DNA of 64,000 nt, from contig JANCRA010000010.1 in the NCBI GenBank assembly GCA_024362935.1, positions 8,486,501 through 8,550,500 of the forward strand, read 5' to 3'. A program made the translations under genes and the position numbers. This document shows, one piece after another, positions 25,747-37,289 of this stretch (the first letter of the stretch is position 1; every line of letters starts with the position of its first letter). The DNA is from Setophaga petechia (taxonomy: Eukaryota; Chordata; Aves; Passeriformes; Parulidae). A model generated the notes under the pieces. It was not told the origin of the DNA. It ran no database searches and was given only the letters and a program-made list of their open reading frames with translations.

Positions 25747-25815
25747 GGATGGATGGATGATGGATGGACGGATGGATGGATGGATGGATTGGATGGATGG
25801 ATGGATGGATGGATG
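25747..25815. repeat. GGAT tetranucleotide microsatellite
   Basis: Interrupted (GGAT)n of about 69 bp. Further left (25500-25740) the sequence is purine-rich with scattered GGA and GATGG words, a likely decayed extension. Confidence 0.9.
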
Positions 25816-26282
25816 ATCTCCAGCTACCAACCAGATAGTGGACAAAGAAACCATCCTGGGGTGGGTCACAGGACCTGTGTAACCCCAGAAGTTTGCACTG
25901 CTGTCCCATCATTTCTTCCTGTGAGGAGCAGAGCTGCTGTTCTCTATCATGCCTTCATCTCTCAGCCCTCAGCAGACTGCAGGTCTCTCTCGTGCTGCCC
26001 CAGACCCTGTAGGAGTAGGAAGGGGATCCTGCAGCACTGGGAAAGCCTTCACAGCCTTGTCCAGCCCAGCCCCCTCCTGCTACCCCAGTCCCGAGGAGAA
26101 ACCCAGGACTAATATTATGGTTTGGAGGGTCAGCAAAGCCATAGGGTTGAAGGTTCATTTTGTGAAGGGGAGGGAGAGGCAGGCACAAACACAGGGCTGC
26201 TTGTTCTCTGCCTGCACTGCCCCACGGGCTGCGTGGCTGCCAGAGAGCACATGGGCCTGAGGAGCATGCTGGCCCCAGCCCA

Positions 26283-26350
26283 TATGTTGTTTATCATAAA
26301 GAGCTAACAAGCTTAATTAGGGATGTGTCTGTGATAAGGTTATCAACTCG
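26283..26350. promoter_or_regulatory. AT-rich element with palindromic GATA pair
   Basis: TGATAAGGTTATCA at 26332-26345 is a perfect inverted pair of TGATAA sites separated by GG. A third TTATCA lies at 26291-26296 and a TTAATTAGG homeodomain-like core between them. The composition contrasts with the GC-rich flanks. A GATA-factor enhancer is the simplest reading; binding is inferred. Confidence 0.4.
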
Positions 26351-27718
26351 TAAACACTCAGGTGCCCCTGATAGGAGCCCAGCAGTTGCTGACTGAGCCC
26401 CTCATCAGGGAGCAGAGCAAATCTGGTCAGGGGGATGCTCACTCTGCAAGGTTTTATTCAGCCTGTGGCACTGGTGGCTGGGGCAGGGCACGCGGGGCTG
26501 CACAGTTGGAGGAAGAGGCAGAAGGCAGAGGGTTGATTCTGCTCCAGCAGGATCACATCCTGCCTGCAGGACAGGCTCTCAGCCCACCATTGTGTTCCAG
26601 AGGGATCACCCACTGGAAGGGGCAGAAGGGGCATTCCCAGCCCTCCAGATGGACATGCCATAGGAGCAGCCAGGTTCCCAGGGGGGACCTGTGGACACGT
26701 CTTGTGAGGACATGGCCCCCAGGGAGAGGCATGGCCAGCCAGAGAGCCGAAGGGGGAGGGAGGCACAGTGTGGGAGCTCCTGGCTACGAAGGCGGGGAAG
26801 GCTCCTTTCCAGTTCTCTGAGTTTCTTGAGCGAGAATCTGACAGCCCTGAGCAAGGCTCCCCGTCCTTGTGGGCTGTTGGCACAGTCTCACCATGCTGCT
26901 GGGAGCCGGCTGTTCTGTCCCCTCTGCTGCATGCTCACTCTAGAACCTAATGGTGGGAGCTGAGGGGGCAGCTCTGACAGCCAGAGCCAGTGTGCACCAG
27001 CAGGGTCGTGTTTCCTGCTGGAAGGTGCTGTGGACAGGATGCAAACAGGGCTGTGCACAAGCCACCATCTCCAGGGCTGGGTATCCACTGTAAAGTCTGG
27101 CAGATTCATTCCTCCATGCCAGCAACAGCAATTCCCACTCCCTGGCTGCTTTTGCTAATGGAGCTGGCCCTGGGCGAGGGCTACAGCGTGTGGGATGCTC
27201 ATCTTCAGCCATCTTTCCTGGGGACTCAGGCTGTCACTGTCCCCTGCAGGGGCTGCCATCAGCCCGGGGGGACAAGGCAGCATCTTGTCATCGGTACCTG
27301 CTGCAGTGCCTGGCTTAATGATGAGCTCTGCTTGCCTGTCCCCCCAATTAACTCTGCTGTGCCGGCTCATTAGGCTGCACACGCTGAGAAACGCTGCAGC
27401 AAGAGGGATGCTGCAGTCTCACAGGCACGCAGTGCCCGCTCAGGGATGCACAGGGAGGTCTCTGTGTGTGTGTCTGCACCCTCTCCTGCTCACACACAGC
27501 GCTGGCACACGTACCTGTGTGCCTGGGCACGCACACCCTGCTGACCCCTGTGCTCCAGCACCACCCACACCCCACCGCCTGCTCCCCCACTCTTCCCGTG
27601 ATTGCAGCAATGAAAGGCGATGGAAACTTTACAGGGAAAGTGCCTGGAGCTGCTGTCGCTGGATTGGGGTTCTGCAGGTCCCTGCCCGACCCACCCCGAG
27701 CCGAGGAGCTGCCGTGGG

Positions 27719-27962
27719 GCAGGATCCATGGAGTGGGATCCATGGGGTGGAATCCATGGGGCAGGGTCCATGGGGCAGGGTCCATGGGGCAAGATCCATG
27801 GGGCAGGATCCATGTGGTGGGATGGATCCATGGGGCAGGGTCCGTGGGGCAAGATCCATGGGGCAGGATCCATGTGGTGGGATGGATCCATGGGGCAGGG
27901 TCCGTGGGGCAAGATCCATGGGGTGGGATGGATCCATGGGGCAGGATCCGTGGGGCAGGATG
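27719..27962. repeat. 15-bp GGATCCATGGGGCAG minisatellite
   Basis: About 240 bp of tandem ATCCATGGGGCAGG units with variants (GTGGTGGGATGG, GTCCGTGGGGCAAG) and a higher-order period of about 60 bp (27800-27920). Because the unit length is a multiple of three it opens long frames on both strands (His-Gly-Ser-Cys-Pro or Met-Gly-Gln-Asp types). These are artefacts. Confidence 0.92.
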
Positions 27963-27999
27963 CTGCCATCCCGCTGCCCCCCCTCGGGCCGGAGGACGT

Positions 28000-30440
28000 G
28001 CGGGCAGAGCGGCCACGTCTGGCACATGGGCGCTGCCCGGGGCTCTTGGCCTCGGGCCGGGAGGGCAGCAGGTGACGGAAAGCGAGCCCCGGCCTGGCAG
28101 AGGATGAAAGGCGGCTCGCAGCTGCGGACACCCGACGCCACCTGCCCGGGCGGGCGGGAAGGATCCGGGATGTCCTTGCTCCCACGGGCACATCGCCATC
28201 CGGCGGAGGCGGTGAGGGCTCTCCGAACGCTGGGTGCCCATCAGGCAGCACAGGAACCGCGTGGTCCCACCAGCTCCGGGGGCCCCACGTGAGCTGTGGC
28301 TGGGAATCCCAGAGCCGCCACGTCCTGACCCATGAAACGGGGCCAGGCGACCCCCACCCTGCCTCAGTTTACCCCTGCCAAAGGCCTCCCCTCCGTGATG
28401 TCTCCTCTGGGGAGGACACGTTGATACCTGGGCCGTGGGAGGAGAGGGGAAATCTGTCCAGACAGCCCCCAGTGAGGACATACCCTGCTCCCTCCCTGCC
28501 GCTGAGCACCAGGGTGCTTTTCTGAGAGCAGACCTGCCCCAAGCCCCCTGCCGCCCGGCGGGGCCATCCTCATCGCCACGGGGGTAAATCCGAGCTCGGG
28601 GCAAGGCTGAGGAATTTCTGTGCTGGCCACCTGGGACTCACCCCGTGCTGCTCCGGCAGCCCTTTCCCCTCCGTCAGCGCCTGCCATGTGTGTCCCGCTG
28701 CCGCCGCCTCCTCCTGCCTCATCCCCCACTCCATAAATCACAGAGCCCCCGCCCCGAGCTGTCCCGCGGGGCTGGGGTCTGCCAGCTTGTTTGAAGTAGC
28801 CAAGGCATTCTCTGAACGAGTTGCCCCCGGCCCTCCAAGCCACGGAGGCCCCCCCGGCTCAAGCAGCACTGTCTGGTGCACCCTGTGTCGGTGTCTCCCC
28901 ACTTCAGTAGCAGCAGCGGCTCTGTCACCTCCCTGTTTCTCACACCTCCATCCCAGGGCGCCAGTAAATCCCCTGACCCACAGCTGCCCTGGAAATTTTT
29001 TCCTACTGTGTCTCCTGCCTTCTCAACACGTTTGACTCCGCGGTCTCCGCTCCCAGCCCGTCTCCCGCCCGCCCTCAGCCCTGCAGGAGCCGGGGATCGG
29101 TCCTGCCTGCGGGCCCTGGCTCCGGCATCCCGCTGCCGGGCCGCCATCTCCGGAGGGGAGCCCTGGCTGGTCATACCCCCACGCCGAGACATCCTGCTGC
29201 AGCATTCCCGTGCTTGAGGGGGCGAGCGAGGGGGGCGGGAAGAAATAGTGAGCCAGTTTTGAAGTCTGTCACCTTCCTGCAAAGCTGGACGAGTCTTAAG
29301 ATAGCAATGCTGGGAGCTGGGAAATGTGTTTTCTCTGAATTTGTGGCAGGTTTGTAGCTCAGGTGAATGCTCCCGGCTCCGGGTGATTCATCCCAATTTA
29401 ATTTCCCAGCTGGCTTTGGCACCGCTCGGTGCCTCTGAGCCCCTGACAGCATCTCCCCAAGACATGGAACCCCCGGGATGTTTTTCTCCTCCATCCCTTC
29501 TTTGGTTGGAGGCGGATATTCGGTAAATCACATCCTTCCTTTGCCACGGCCGCCCCCGTCCCTCCCACGCTGCAGCCCGGAGCTGCCGGCCGGTCCCGGC
29601 TGCTTTGATCCGTGCCCTGCGGGGTCAGGTCCCCGCGGGGCGCCGGGACATCCCGCCCCCGCTGGATGGGCATCCCCGGGATCTCCCAGCTCCCCGGGGA
29701 ACAGCCGGGACAGATGGATCTGTGTCTGCCCCCTCCACTGAGGGCTGTGTCACGCCAAGTCCTGGGCAGGCTCTGCCTTCAAACTTGGCTGCTGCCTCCC
29801 AGGCATGCCCAGCACGCTGGGGGCAAAGCCCTGAACCCCTGCCTGAGCAAAGGGGGCCCTCTGGGGCAGGAGACCTCCCAAAGGTGGTGGGAGCACCTGC
29901 ATTTCCCTCCAGTGGCTCTCCCAGCCCAGTCTGGTGCTCACCTTCGGTGCAGCAGCAGCTCCCCCCACCAGCCCTCCCTGGTGGGTTGCATATTTTTAGC
30001 TGACAAAGACAAGGGGAAAAAAAAAGAGAGAGAAGAGAAACAAAGAGGAAAAAGGCTCCTTTTTTGTGGGATTTTGAAAAAAATGGAAATTACCCTGCAG
30101 AGGAGGGGAGAAGGGCCAGGGGGTTTCAAAGCATCTTCTTTTCCCTAGAAGTGATATGGAGAAGATGCTCCAGGCCATGTGGCCTTTAGAGGCTTTGAAG
30201 TTCAGGCAGCAGCTGGGAAGGGATGTGGTGAAGGGCAAGGCAGGGAGACAGCTTCCCACAAGGCACGTGCCGGCATCAGCTGCCTGAGCCCCCCCTGACC
30301 CTCAGCTGGAGCCTGACCTTGGAGAGGTGGCAGCCCCCTGGCAAGGAGCCAACCCGGGGGTGAGGGAACTGTGGGATGCAGGGAAGGGTCCCGGGTGCAG
30401 GAGGGATGGGCTCAGATCCTGCATCCCGCTCCTGTTGGGC
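28000..30440. other. GC-rich intergenic DNA with a possible conserved patch
   Basis: No gene is recognised. The patch 29230-29420 (less GC-rich, with GTCACCTTCCTGCAAAGC, TCTTAAGATAGCAATGC, CCCAATTTAATTTCCC) differs from its flanks and could be a conserved non-coding element. A purine run of A and AG lies at 30008-30052. Confidence 0.35.
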
Positions 30441-30446
30441 CTGCTG

Positions 30447-30460
30447 GTTGCCACGGCGAC
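30447..30460 (+). promoter_or_regulatory. RFX X-box-like site with one mismatch
   Basis: GTTGCCACGGCGAC fits the left X-box half and departs once in the right half (GGCGAC for RGYAAC). It has the same ACGG centre as the perfect X-box at 25245, 5.2 kb to the left. Confidence 0.3.
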
Positions 30461-33400
30461 CCGGGAGCAGGAGCATCATTTCCACGGGATGTTGCTGGGA
30501 AAGGGAGAGGCAGGTTGTGGTTCTGGGAGAGGGCTGGGGAGTCAGCATGGGGCTCTCCCAATTCCTTCAGTCTCCATAGAGAACCTTTTCACCAGTATTC
30601 CCACCACAAACCCGGTCTGGGCTGGGCTGACCATCTCTCCTCCACCCCAGAGGGATGCTGGGGTTGGCTGGGCCACGCCAGGCTGGGACCATCCATCCAT
30701 CTGTCCTGGCTGGAACGAGACAGCCACCACTGGACACATCCCAGTGCAGGATCTTGCAGCTGAGAGATCGCTGAGTCATGCAGCCAAAAATCCTCTCCAA
30801 GTGCCTGGTGCTCTGTTATCCCTGTGAGCTGATCCAGCTCCCGGACCAACTTCTCTGGGAAGACCCACGTGCATGGACGTGTCCCAGTTTCTTCCAGCCC
30901 TTGAGCCATTCCAGCTGCCTCTGTCCTGTCCTTTGCAGCTCCTCTGTGCACACCAATGCCCACAGCAGCACCACTGACCCACTTACATGGCACACCGGCA
31001 CGTCAGGGCTGTGCAACAGAGCTGCTGGCCCCCACCCTCTGCCCACATTCCCTCCCCATGGCGTGAAAGCCCCTGGACACCCCAGAAAATTGGGAAGTTA
31101 TCTAAAAACTATTGAGTTATTCAGTTATCCTTCTCACACAGACAACGTTGAGCATCTCCCTATGTCTGTGGGGGCTGGGAATGGCTCCAGGCAGCAGTGA
31201 AGCTCAGTCCAGGCACTCTGGATGCAGCTCTTGATCTGAGGATGCTGCTCCTCCTGGCCTAGTGGCCTGGCTCCTGGTGCCACCACCTGCATGGCCCCTG
31301 CAGCCACAGGACAGCGACCTCAGCCTCTCCCTAAAACAGGAAAAGGGTCTTGTAGTCCTCCAAAATAGTGGTATTCACTATTTGATGTGCATGGGGATGT
31401 GTTGGAGGGGACACAGCCTCATTGTGACACATCCCTGCCATCCTGTGCACACCCCTGTGCCCCCGTGTCCCTCTACATCAGCCCCCCCAAGCTCAGAGCA
31501 CCCCATGGCAATGTGGGGGTGTTGGGGCTGGCTCACTGGGACCCAGAGCCACCAGTGCAGGGCTGTTTGCCATTGGCACAGCTCCTGCCCCTTTCCATGG
31601 CAGCCTGTGGGGTGACACAGGTGTGGTCCCACACCATGCTTTGGTACAAAGTGCATGTGAGCCAGAGGGCACCAGGAATCCTCAGGCATGGCCAGGCATG
31701 GGCACCATGATGCTGCTGCTGCTGCAGAGCCTGGGCCCAGGCTGGAGGATGGGTGAGGTGGGGCTGGCTTCACCCAAAGGCAGGTGATGGCTTCTTTCTG
31801 TGGAGCGTGGAGAGCTGCGAGGATGAGTGACCTCAGCACTGCCGACCAGATGCAGGAGTGCCACGAGTGGGCATCCCACCTGTCCCTCTGGCTTAGAAAC
31901 CATCATGGGGGCAGAGCAGGATGGGTGCCACGGTCAGGCTTGGTGCAGGCAGCGCCAGCCACCCTCAGCCCAGGGTCCTGGGAAGGGCTTATGTGTCAGC
32001 ACTGTCATCCCAGGCGTCCTGATGGCAGCTGGGAAGGTAAAACCCTCAGTCCTGGGGCAGTTCCCATTTCAGGAGTCTCAGCCTCTCCCAGCCCCATGCC
32101 CACCAGTACTTCACACTGCAGACTCTACCAGGCACTCACCTCCCCCCTCACGGTCTCCTGTTGTGTCTGGGGACCCCAGCAGGACGCGACCCCGCCCTTG
32201 CAGGCTGCTATCGACCGCCCAGTGCCTCGCTGCCATCAGCCCGAGCTGCTCTTCAAACGCCTTTGCCGCCGGCGCTGGGCAGGACATCGATCGCCAGCCA
32301 CCTTTCATGTGCTCACTGCACCTCCTTCCCGGCAGAGAGAGCCCCCGCCGGGCTGCTCTGCCCAAGAGGCTGCTTTTCCCAGCCCTCAGCCTTTTTCCTC
32401 AGCCCCCTGTGCCATGGCCCCGCTGCCAGCTGCCCTCCTGCCTCAGTTTCCCCAGCAGCAGAGCTCACAGCTCGGTGACCCTGCGGGCAGCGCCACCTCA
32501 GCGCCCGGGCTGGGGGCAGCTCTGCCAGCTGCAGGGCACACCTGGACGGCCAAACCTGCTCTGCCAGGGGTTAACAGGCTCAGTTTGTCCCCATGTCGCC
32601 TTCGACGCACCCACTGGGTGCCTCTGCTTGACCTCTGGCCTCACTGGGACCTCGCTCTGCCCCTCGGGGTCAGACCCCTCTGCTGCTGCCAGGGGTCCCG
32701 CAGGGCACCCGCTCCGGCACAGCCCCCCGGTGGCTTTCCCAGCTCGTCACGGTGCGAGGCAGAGGAGATGACATCCCTGCTCCTGCCAAGACAAACACGG
32801 CGCCTTCCAAACACGCAGGGCTTGGCAAGTCCCCGCCTCGGCCATCGATCACCGAGCCCGCCGTGCTGCAGCCCTCAGCATCCCATCCGTGAGCAGGGCA
32901 GGGCAAGGCAGGGCAGGGCAGGGCAGGGGGGGCTTGGGGGGTCTCAACAAACCCCCCCCGCCCCTCCCCGCCCTGCCAGCTGAGGGGTGCAGAACCCACC
33001 CTCGTACCCTGCCTGGGGCTGGGGCTGGGGCTTTCCCCGGGCTCCTGACGCCCCCGGGGAGCTGGGCAATGCCAGGGGTCGGTCCCAGCTCTGGGCACGC
33101 AGAGAGTGCCGGGCAGGGCCAGCCCGTCCCCGGGGTGGCTGTGCCGGAGGGTGCCCTGCAGCTGCTGGCTTAGCCCCAGGCAGAAAGTTGGCCAGAGCCA
33201 GCTCCAGGCTCTTACAATAATAAACCGAGCTCAGGCAAGCATTTGTCACTGGGCTGGAGCGGGAAAGGACCAGATATCCCAAACATCTGGGGGAGGGAGC
33301 GTGGGAGGCAGAGGGCAGCCAGGGAGGTCCTGGAGGGGCCGGAGAGGGTCTGTCCTCTCCACAATGTCCTAAGATGGTGGCAGCAGAGCGTGGCATCACC

Positions 33401-33980
33401 ACGTCAGCCCTTCCAGAGGGCTCAGTTCAGCCTGGAGGGGCAAATCCTGCTCCTCCTCGCATCCCGTCCCCTGCAGCGGTTCCTGAGCCGGGAGCTGCTG
33501 AGGTTTCGTGCGAAGCTGGTGTCTCTGAGAGCTGTGGAGGGGGGTACAGGCAGCTGGGGGGGACTGGGGGATGGAGGCTGCTCTCGTGGCATTGCCAGGC
33601 TGAGCTGGACTGGAAGAGGAGGCTGTGGCACGGCTGTCTCTGTGCAGTGAGGTGTGCCCATCTCAGGAGACACCCTGGGGGAATCCCGGGGCTGCTGTGC
33701 CCTCCTGCCTCCTTTACTGGCCCACATCTGCAGGGAACATGTGCAGCTGGAGCTCTCCCAGGGGCTGGGGCACCCCTAGAATTGCTTCCTACAGTGGGGT
33801 GGGAAGGGCAGAGGGATTCATGGGGGCGGGAAGGGCAGAGTGTGGTGGCTCAGGGAATGTCCAGCCCCTCATCTCATCCCTCTGCCTGCCCTGCAGCCCT
33901 CGCAGCGTCCCTGCCCTGCAGTACAGCTCCTCTCTTCTCCCATCCTGCATCCACCATTCCCTACACCCCGCTGCCTGTAG
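30461..33980. other. Intergenic, no gene recognised
   Basis: GC-rich sequence with long but characterless open frames (for example 31784-32983 plus). A short GGGCA tandem lies at about 32893-32930. An AT-rich patch at 31085-31140 contains two GTTATC words. Confidence 0.4.
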
Positions 33981-33984
33981 CCCC

Positions 33985-34096
33985 AGAGCCTGCATCCCCC
34001 TGCCTGCATCCCCCGGAGCCTACATCCCCCTGCCTGCATCCCCCGGAGCCTGCATCCCCCTGCCTGCATCCCCCGGAGCCTGCATCCCCCTGCCCT
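33985..34096. repeat. 30-bp CCTGCATCCCCCGGAG minisatellite
   Basis: Three to four tandem copies of a 30-bp unit made of CCTGCATCCCCCTG and CCTGCATCCCCCGGAG halves. It lies inside a longer open frame only because the unit is 30 bp. Confidence 0.9.
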
Positions 34097-35039
34097 GCCC
34101 AGCCCCAGCTCCCAGCTCTCCTCAGGGTGGGTGCCCAGGACGGTGCCAGGCTGCGGGCACCCTGGGGACCTGTGTGGCCACCACCGCTGCCCAGCTGGCC
34201 CTGGAGGTGCTGGCAGTGCGGGGGTCTCTGCTGGCAGTCAAACCCGCGGCGGGCAGCGAGGGGCAGAGCCGCTTCCCTTCCCGCTGCTGCGGGACGAGGA
34301 GCGGGGCAGCAGAGGGTTAAGCAGCGTCTGGCGGCGGGAAGGGGACCGGGAGGAGGGGGGAGATGGAGGAGTTTGTTTAATAGCTGGAGACAAGCTATGC
34401 AGCTGTGCAGGTCGGACGGGCCCTGCAGCCCCCGGCCCCGCCACCCCTCCCCGGCCGTGCCCGGGCAGGCAGGCAGGGAGGCAGCACAGGCAGCAGGGCA
34501 GGCAGGCTGGCACGGGGCTGGCAGCTGGGGAGCCTCAGCAGGGTTATAAAAAGCAGGAATGCTTCCCCCAGAGCAGCACAGGGCAGGCCATGCCTGCCAG
34601 CCCGGCAGGGGATGGCGGCACAGCCCGGGGGGTGACACCGAGGGCACCCGGGGTGCTGGGGGACACTCTGGAGCTGGGGCACGACCCAAAGGGCTGAGCA
34701 GCTCCTCAGGATCCCTGCGGTGGGTGGCAGCGGGCTGGTCCCAAGGCTGGCTCAGAGGGGCACCAAATCCAGTCCTGGCACCTCTGCAGTGCTCTGCCAC
34801 CAGCAGTGCCAGCTCCCTCCTGGCATCGTGGCACTCCCTGGGGACACCCACCCCGCTGCTCCCCGGCAGCCCCGGCTGGGGCAGGCGAGACAGGGACCCC
34901 TGGCCCCAAGGAGGAGGCGTGAGACGACAGGCAGGTGGGGCACAGATGGCCAGAGCACGGAGCTGGCACGGGCTGAGCCGAGGCATCCCAGAGCTGCCAG
35001 GGCCTCTGCACCGCCATGCATCAGGGTCAGGAAGGACAG

Positions 35040-35330
35040 GGGACAGGCTGGGAATGGGGAATGGGCACAGGAACAGGGATGAGGACAAGGATAGGGAGGA
35101 GAATGGAAATTGGACAGGAAAAGGGATGGGGATGGGGACAGGAATCATAGTGAGGACAGGAAAAGGGATGGGAATGGGAATGAGGGCAGGGATAGGGATG
35201 GGAACGGGGACAGGAAAAGGGATAAAAATGAGAATGGGAACAGGTATAGGGATGAGAATGGAGTGGGGATGGAGATAAAGATGGGGATAGGAATTGGGAC
35301 AGGAGCAGGAATGAAGACAGGGATAGGGCT
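35040..35330. repeat. GGGAT/GGAAT/GGACA purine-rich satellite
   Basis: About 290 bp of degenerate 6-bp units (GGGATG, GGAATG, GGACAG, GGGATA). The minus strand translates to Pro-Ile/Pro-Val repeats, a repeat artefact. Confidence 0.9.
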
Positions 35331-35569
35331 CTGGGTAGGTAGCGACTATCCAACCCAGGCCTGGCAGGGGCTGAGGAGGCAAAAACCAGCTTGCAGGAGC
35401 TGGAATAGGCAGGCAGTCACCCTCAGCCATGGCATGGATGTGGCCACATCAGCACTTCCCATCCCTGGTGCTGGGGGAAGAGCTCATGGAGTGGGGAAGG
35501 GTCCAAGGGTCAATGCACGAACAGAGGATGCAGTGACCCACCCCTCAGAGAGGCTTGGAAGTGTAAAGA

Positions 35570-35725
35570 AGCTGGGGGCCAATTAACCTCACTGGCTAAT
35601 TAGGACAGGAAGCCACAGGCTTAAACTGCAGCAGGGGAGAAGGAAGTTACGGGAAGGCTGATTTATAACTATGGGGACTTGGGAGAGTTAATGGCTCAGT
35701 TCTGGGTTAATGATACACCGGGAGG
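35570..35725. promoter_or_regulatory. AT-rich patch with homeodomain-like cores
   Basis: Contains CCAATTAACC, GGCTAATTAGG, TTTATAACTATGG and GGGTTAATGATAC, in contrast to GC-rich flanks. It is a candidate conserved non-coding element about 1.7 kb upstream of the SEMA3F CpG island. No direct evidence of function. Confidence 0.3.
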
Positions 35726-37289
35726 TCCAGGACCCTTTCCGTGCCAGCAAGCCATGGATCATGGGGATGAGAGGGGATGGTGGGGACCCAGCTGCTCCTT
35801 TCTGGGTCTCCAGGACACCCACACCCGTTCTGGGGGCCAGGTCTCGGGAGGGTGGCCCGGGGTGGGTGCTCCCTCTCCTGCCTGGCATCACACCAATGCA
35901 GCTTGAGGGAGTGCCCGCAGCCCCCCCAGCATCAGGCAGGGAGTGCAGGGGCACTGAGAGCCTCTGGCTGTGGCTGCCCCACTTTAATTCACTGCCAAAT
36001 GTGTGTCACCACCCCCAGAACTGAAACTGGAGGCTGCACCGGAGCCCAGTGGCCCTGGAGTGCCTGGGGGGGCCAGGTGCTCTGCCACCACCACAGCCCG
36101 GTGTGTGAGGCGCTGGCACAGAGGACAAGGTGCCCCAAAGCATCACCCAGCTCACCAGCTGCCAGGAGAGAAAGTGAGACTGGAAATTCAGGACAGCCTT
36201 TGTGTTTGGACCAGATCACGAGAGACTGGGGCTCCGAGGGGAAAATAAAACCTCTCCTTAGAAATTCTTTTATCCCAGGGAGCTCCCGCGTATCGTGTTT
36301 CGGGCCATTTATTTGTGCTGCTGACTGGGGCCGTTGCTGCTGCCCTCCCGCACACAGAGTGGCTGGTGATGAGAATCTGGTGACAAACTCCTCATTTTTC
36401 ATAGGAAGACAGAGCAGATGTGTGAGGGTGAAGGACGGCGCCAGCTTATTTCTGTGGAGCCATCCCTGAGAAAAGAAGAGGCAGCAGGGGGCAGATCACG
36501 GTGGGGCTGGGAGCAGACGCCCTCTCTGCCTCCTCCTCAAGCAGCAGCGGTGCCTGGGTGACAAGGTGACCCTGGCGGGATGGAAACCCTGCCCTGCAAA
36601 TTTCCCCTCTTCCTGTGGGGTTCCTAGGGGAATGGAGGGGCACTGGGACAGGGCAGGGGTTTGTGCTTAGGGGAGGAGTTTTTCCAGCAGCAGTGTCTGC
36701 TTGTAGGTGGCTGCTGCTCTCCATTCCCCGGTCTTTGTGTTGGAATGCCTTGGCTCCCCCTGCCCTGCTCCCATCCAAGAAGCCTTGGCTCAGAGGAAAT
36801 GATGGGTCTTAGATCAGGGCACCTTCTGCTCCAGCACGCGTTGTTGTAGTTTTTCAGCATCCTTAACGCCTCATTACACCCCATTTGGGAGCAGGTAAGC
36901 AGAAGGAGAGGCTGCAAATCTCTGCGTGGATCCTCTTAGGCCAAGGGGGAAGGTCCTGTTGGGATTGGGGGGCATGGGGCCAAGCCCTGTGGTGCTTGCA
37001 GGGGCCTGTACCCACATCTGGGTGAGGAGGCCCTGACAGAGGCCGCCAGCTTGGCAGAAACAGAGCGGGGGAACTGAGACACACGCCTGGCACTTGGGGG
37101 ACTCCAAGGTGTCCCCTTCAGGCAGGAAGGACCAGAGCAGAGCTACAGAGCTCAGCTGCCCAGCACCTGCCCGTCATTGCCCTGGGTGTGCAGGGGGGAC
37201 GGTGCTGGGCAGGGATCACTAGTGCCAGCCCGGGAGGGAACGGTCCCAGGAAGGGATACCCAGGAGCCAGCAGGTCCTGGATGCCAGGC

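Noticed and set aside
27348..28604. 418-codon minus-strand frame and overlapping plus-strand frames of 365 and 213 codons
   Set aside because: All are kept open by a minisatellite with a unit divisible by three in GC-rich DNA. No domain, no splice structure.
31784..32983. 399-codon plus-strand frame and overlapping 314-codon frame
   Set aside because: Two long frames overlap in different phases, both Pro/Ala/Ser-rich from composition; no domain.
33961..35430. 489-codon minus-strand frame with Pro-Ile and Pro-Val repeats
   Set aside because: It runs through two simple-repeat arrays; composition follows the repeats and there is no recognisable domain.
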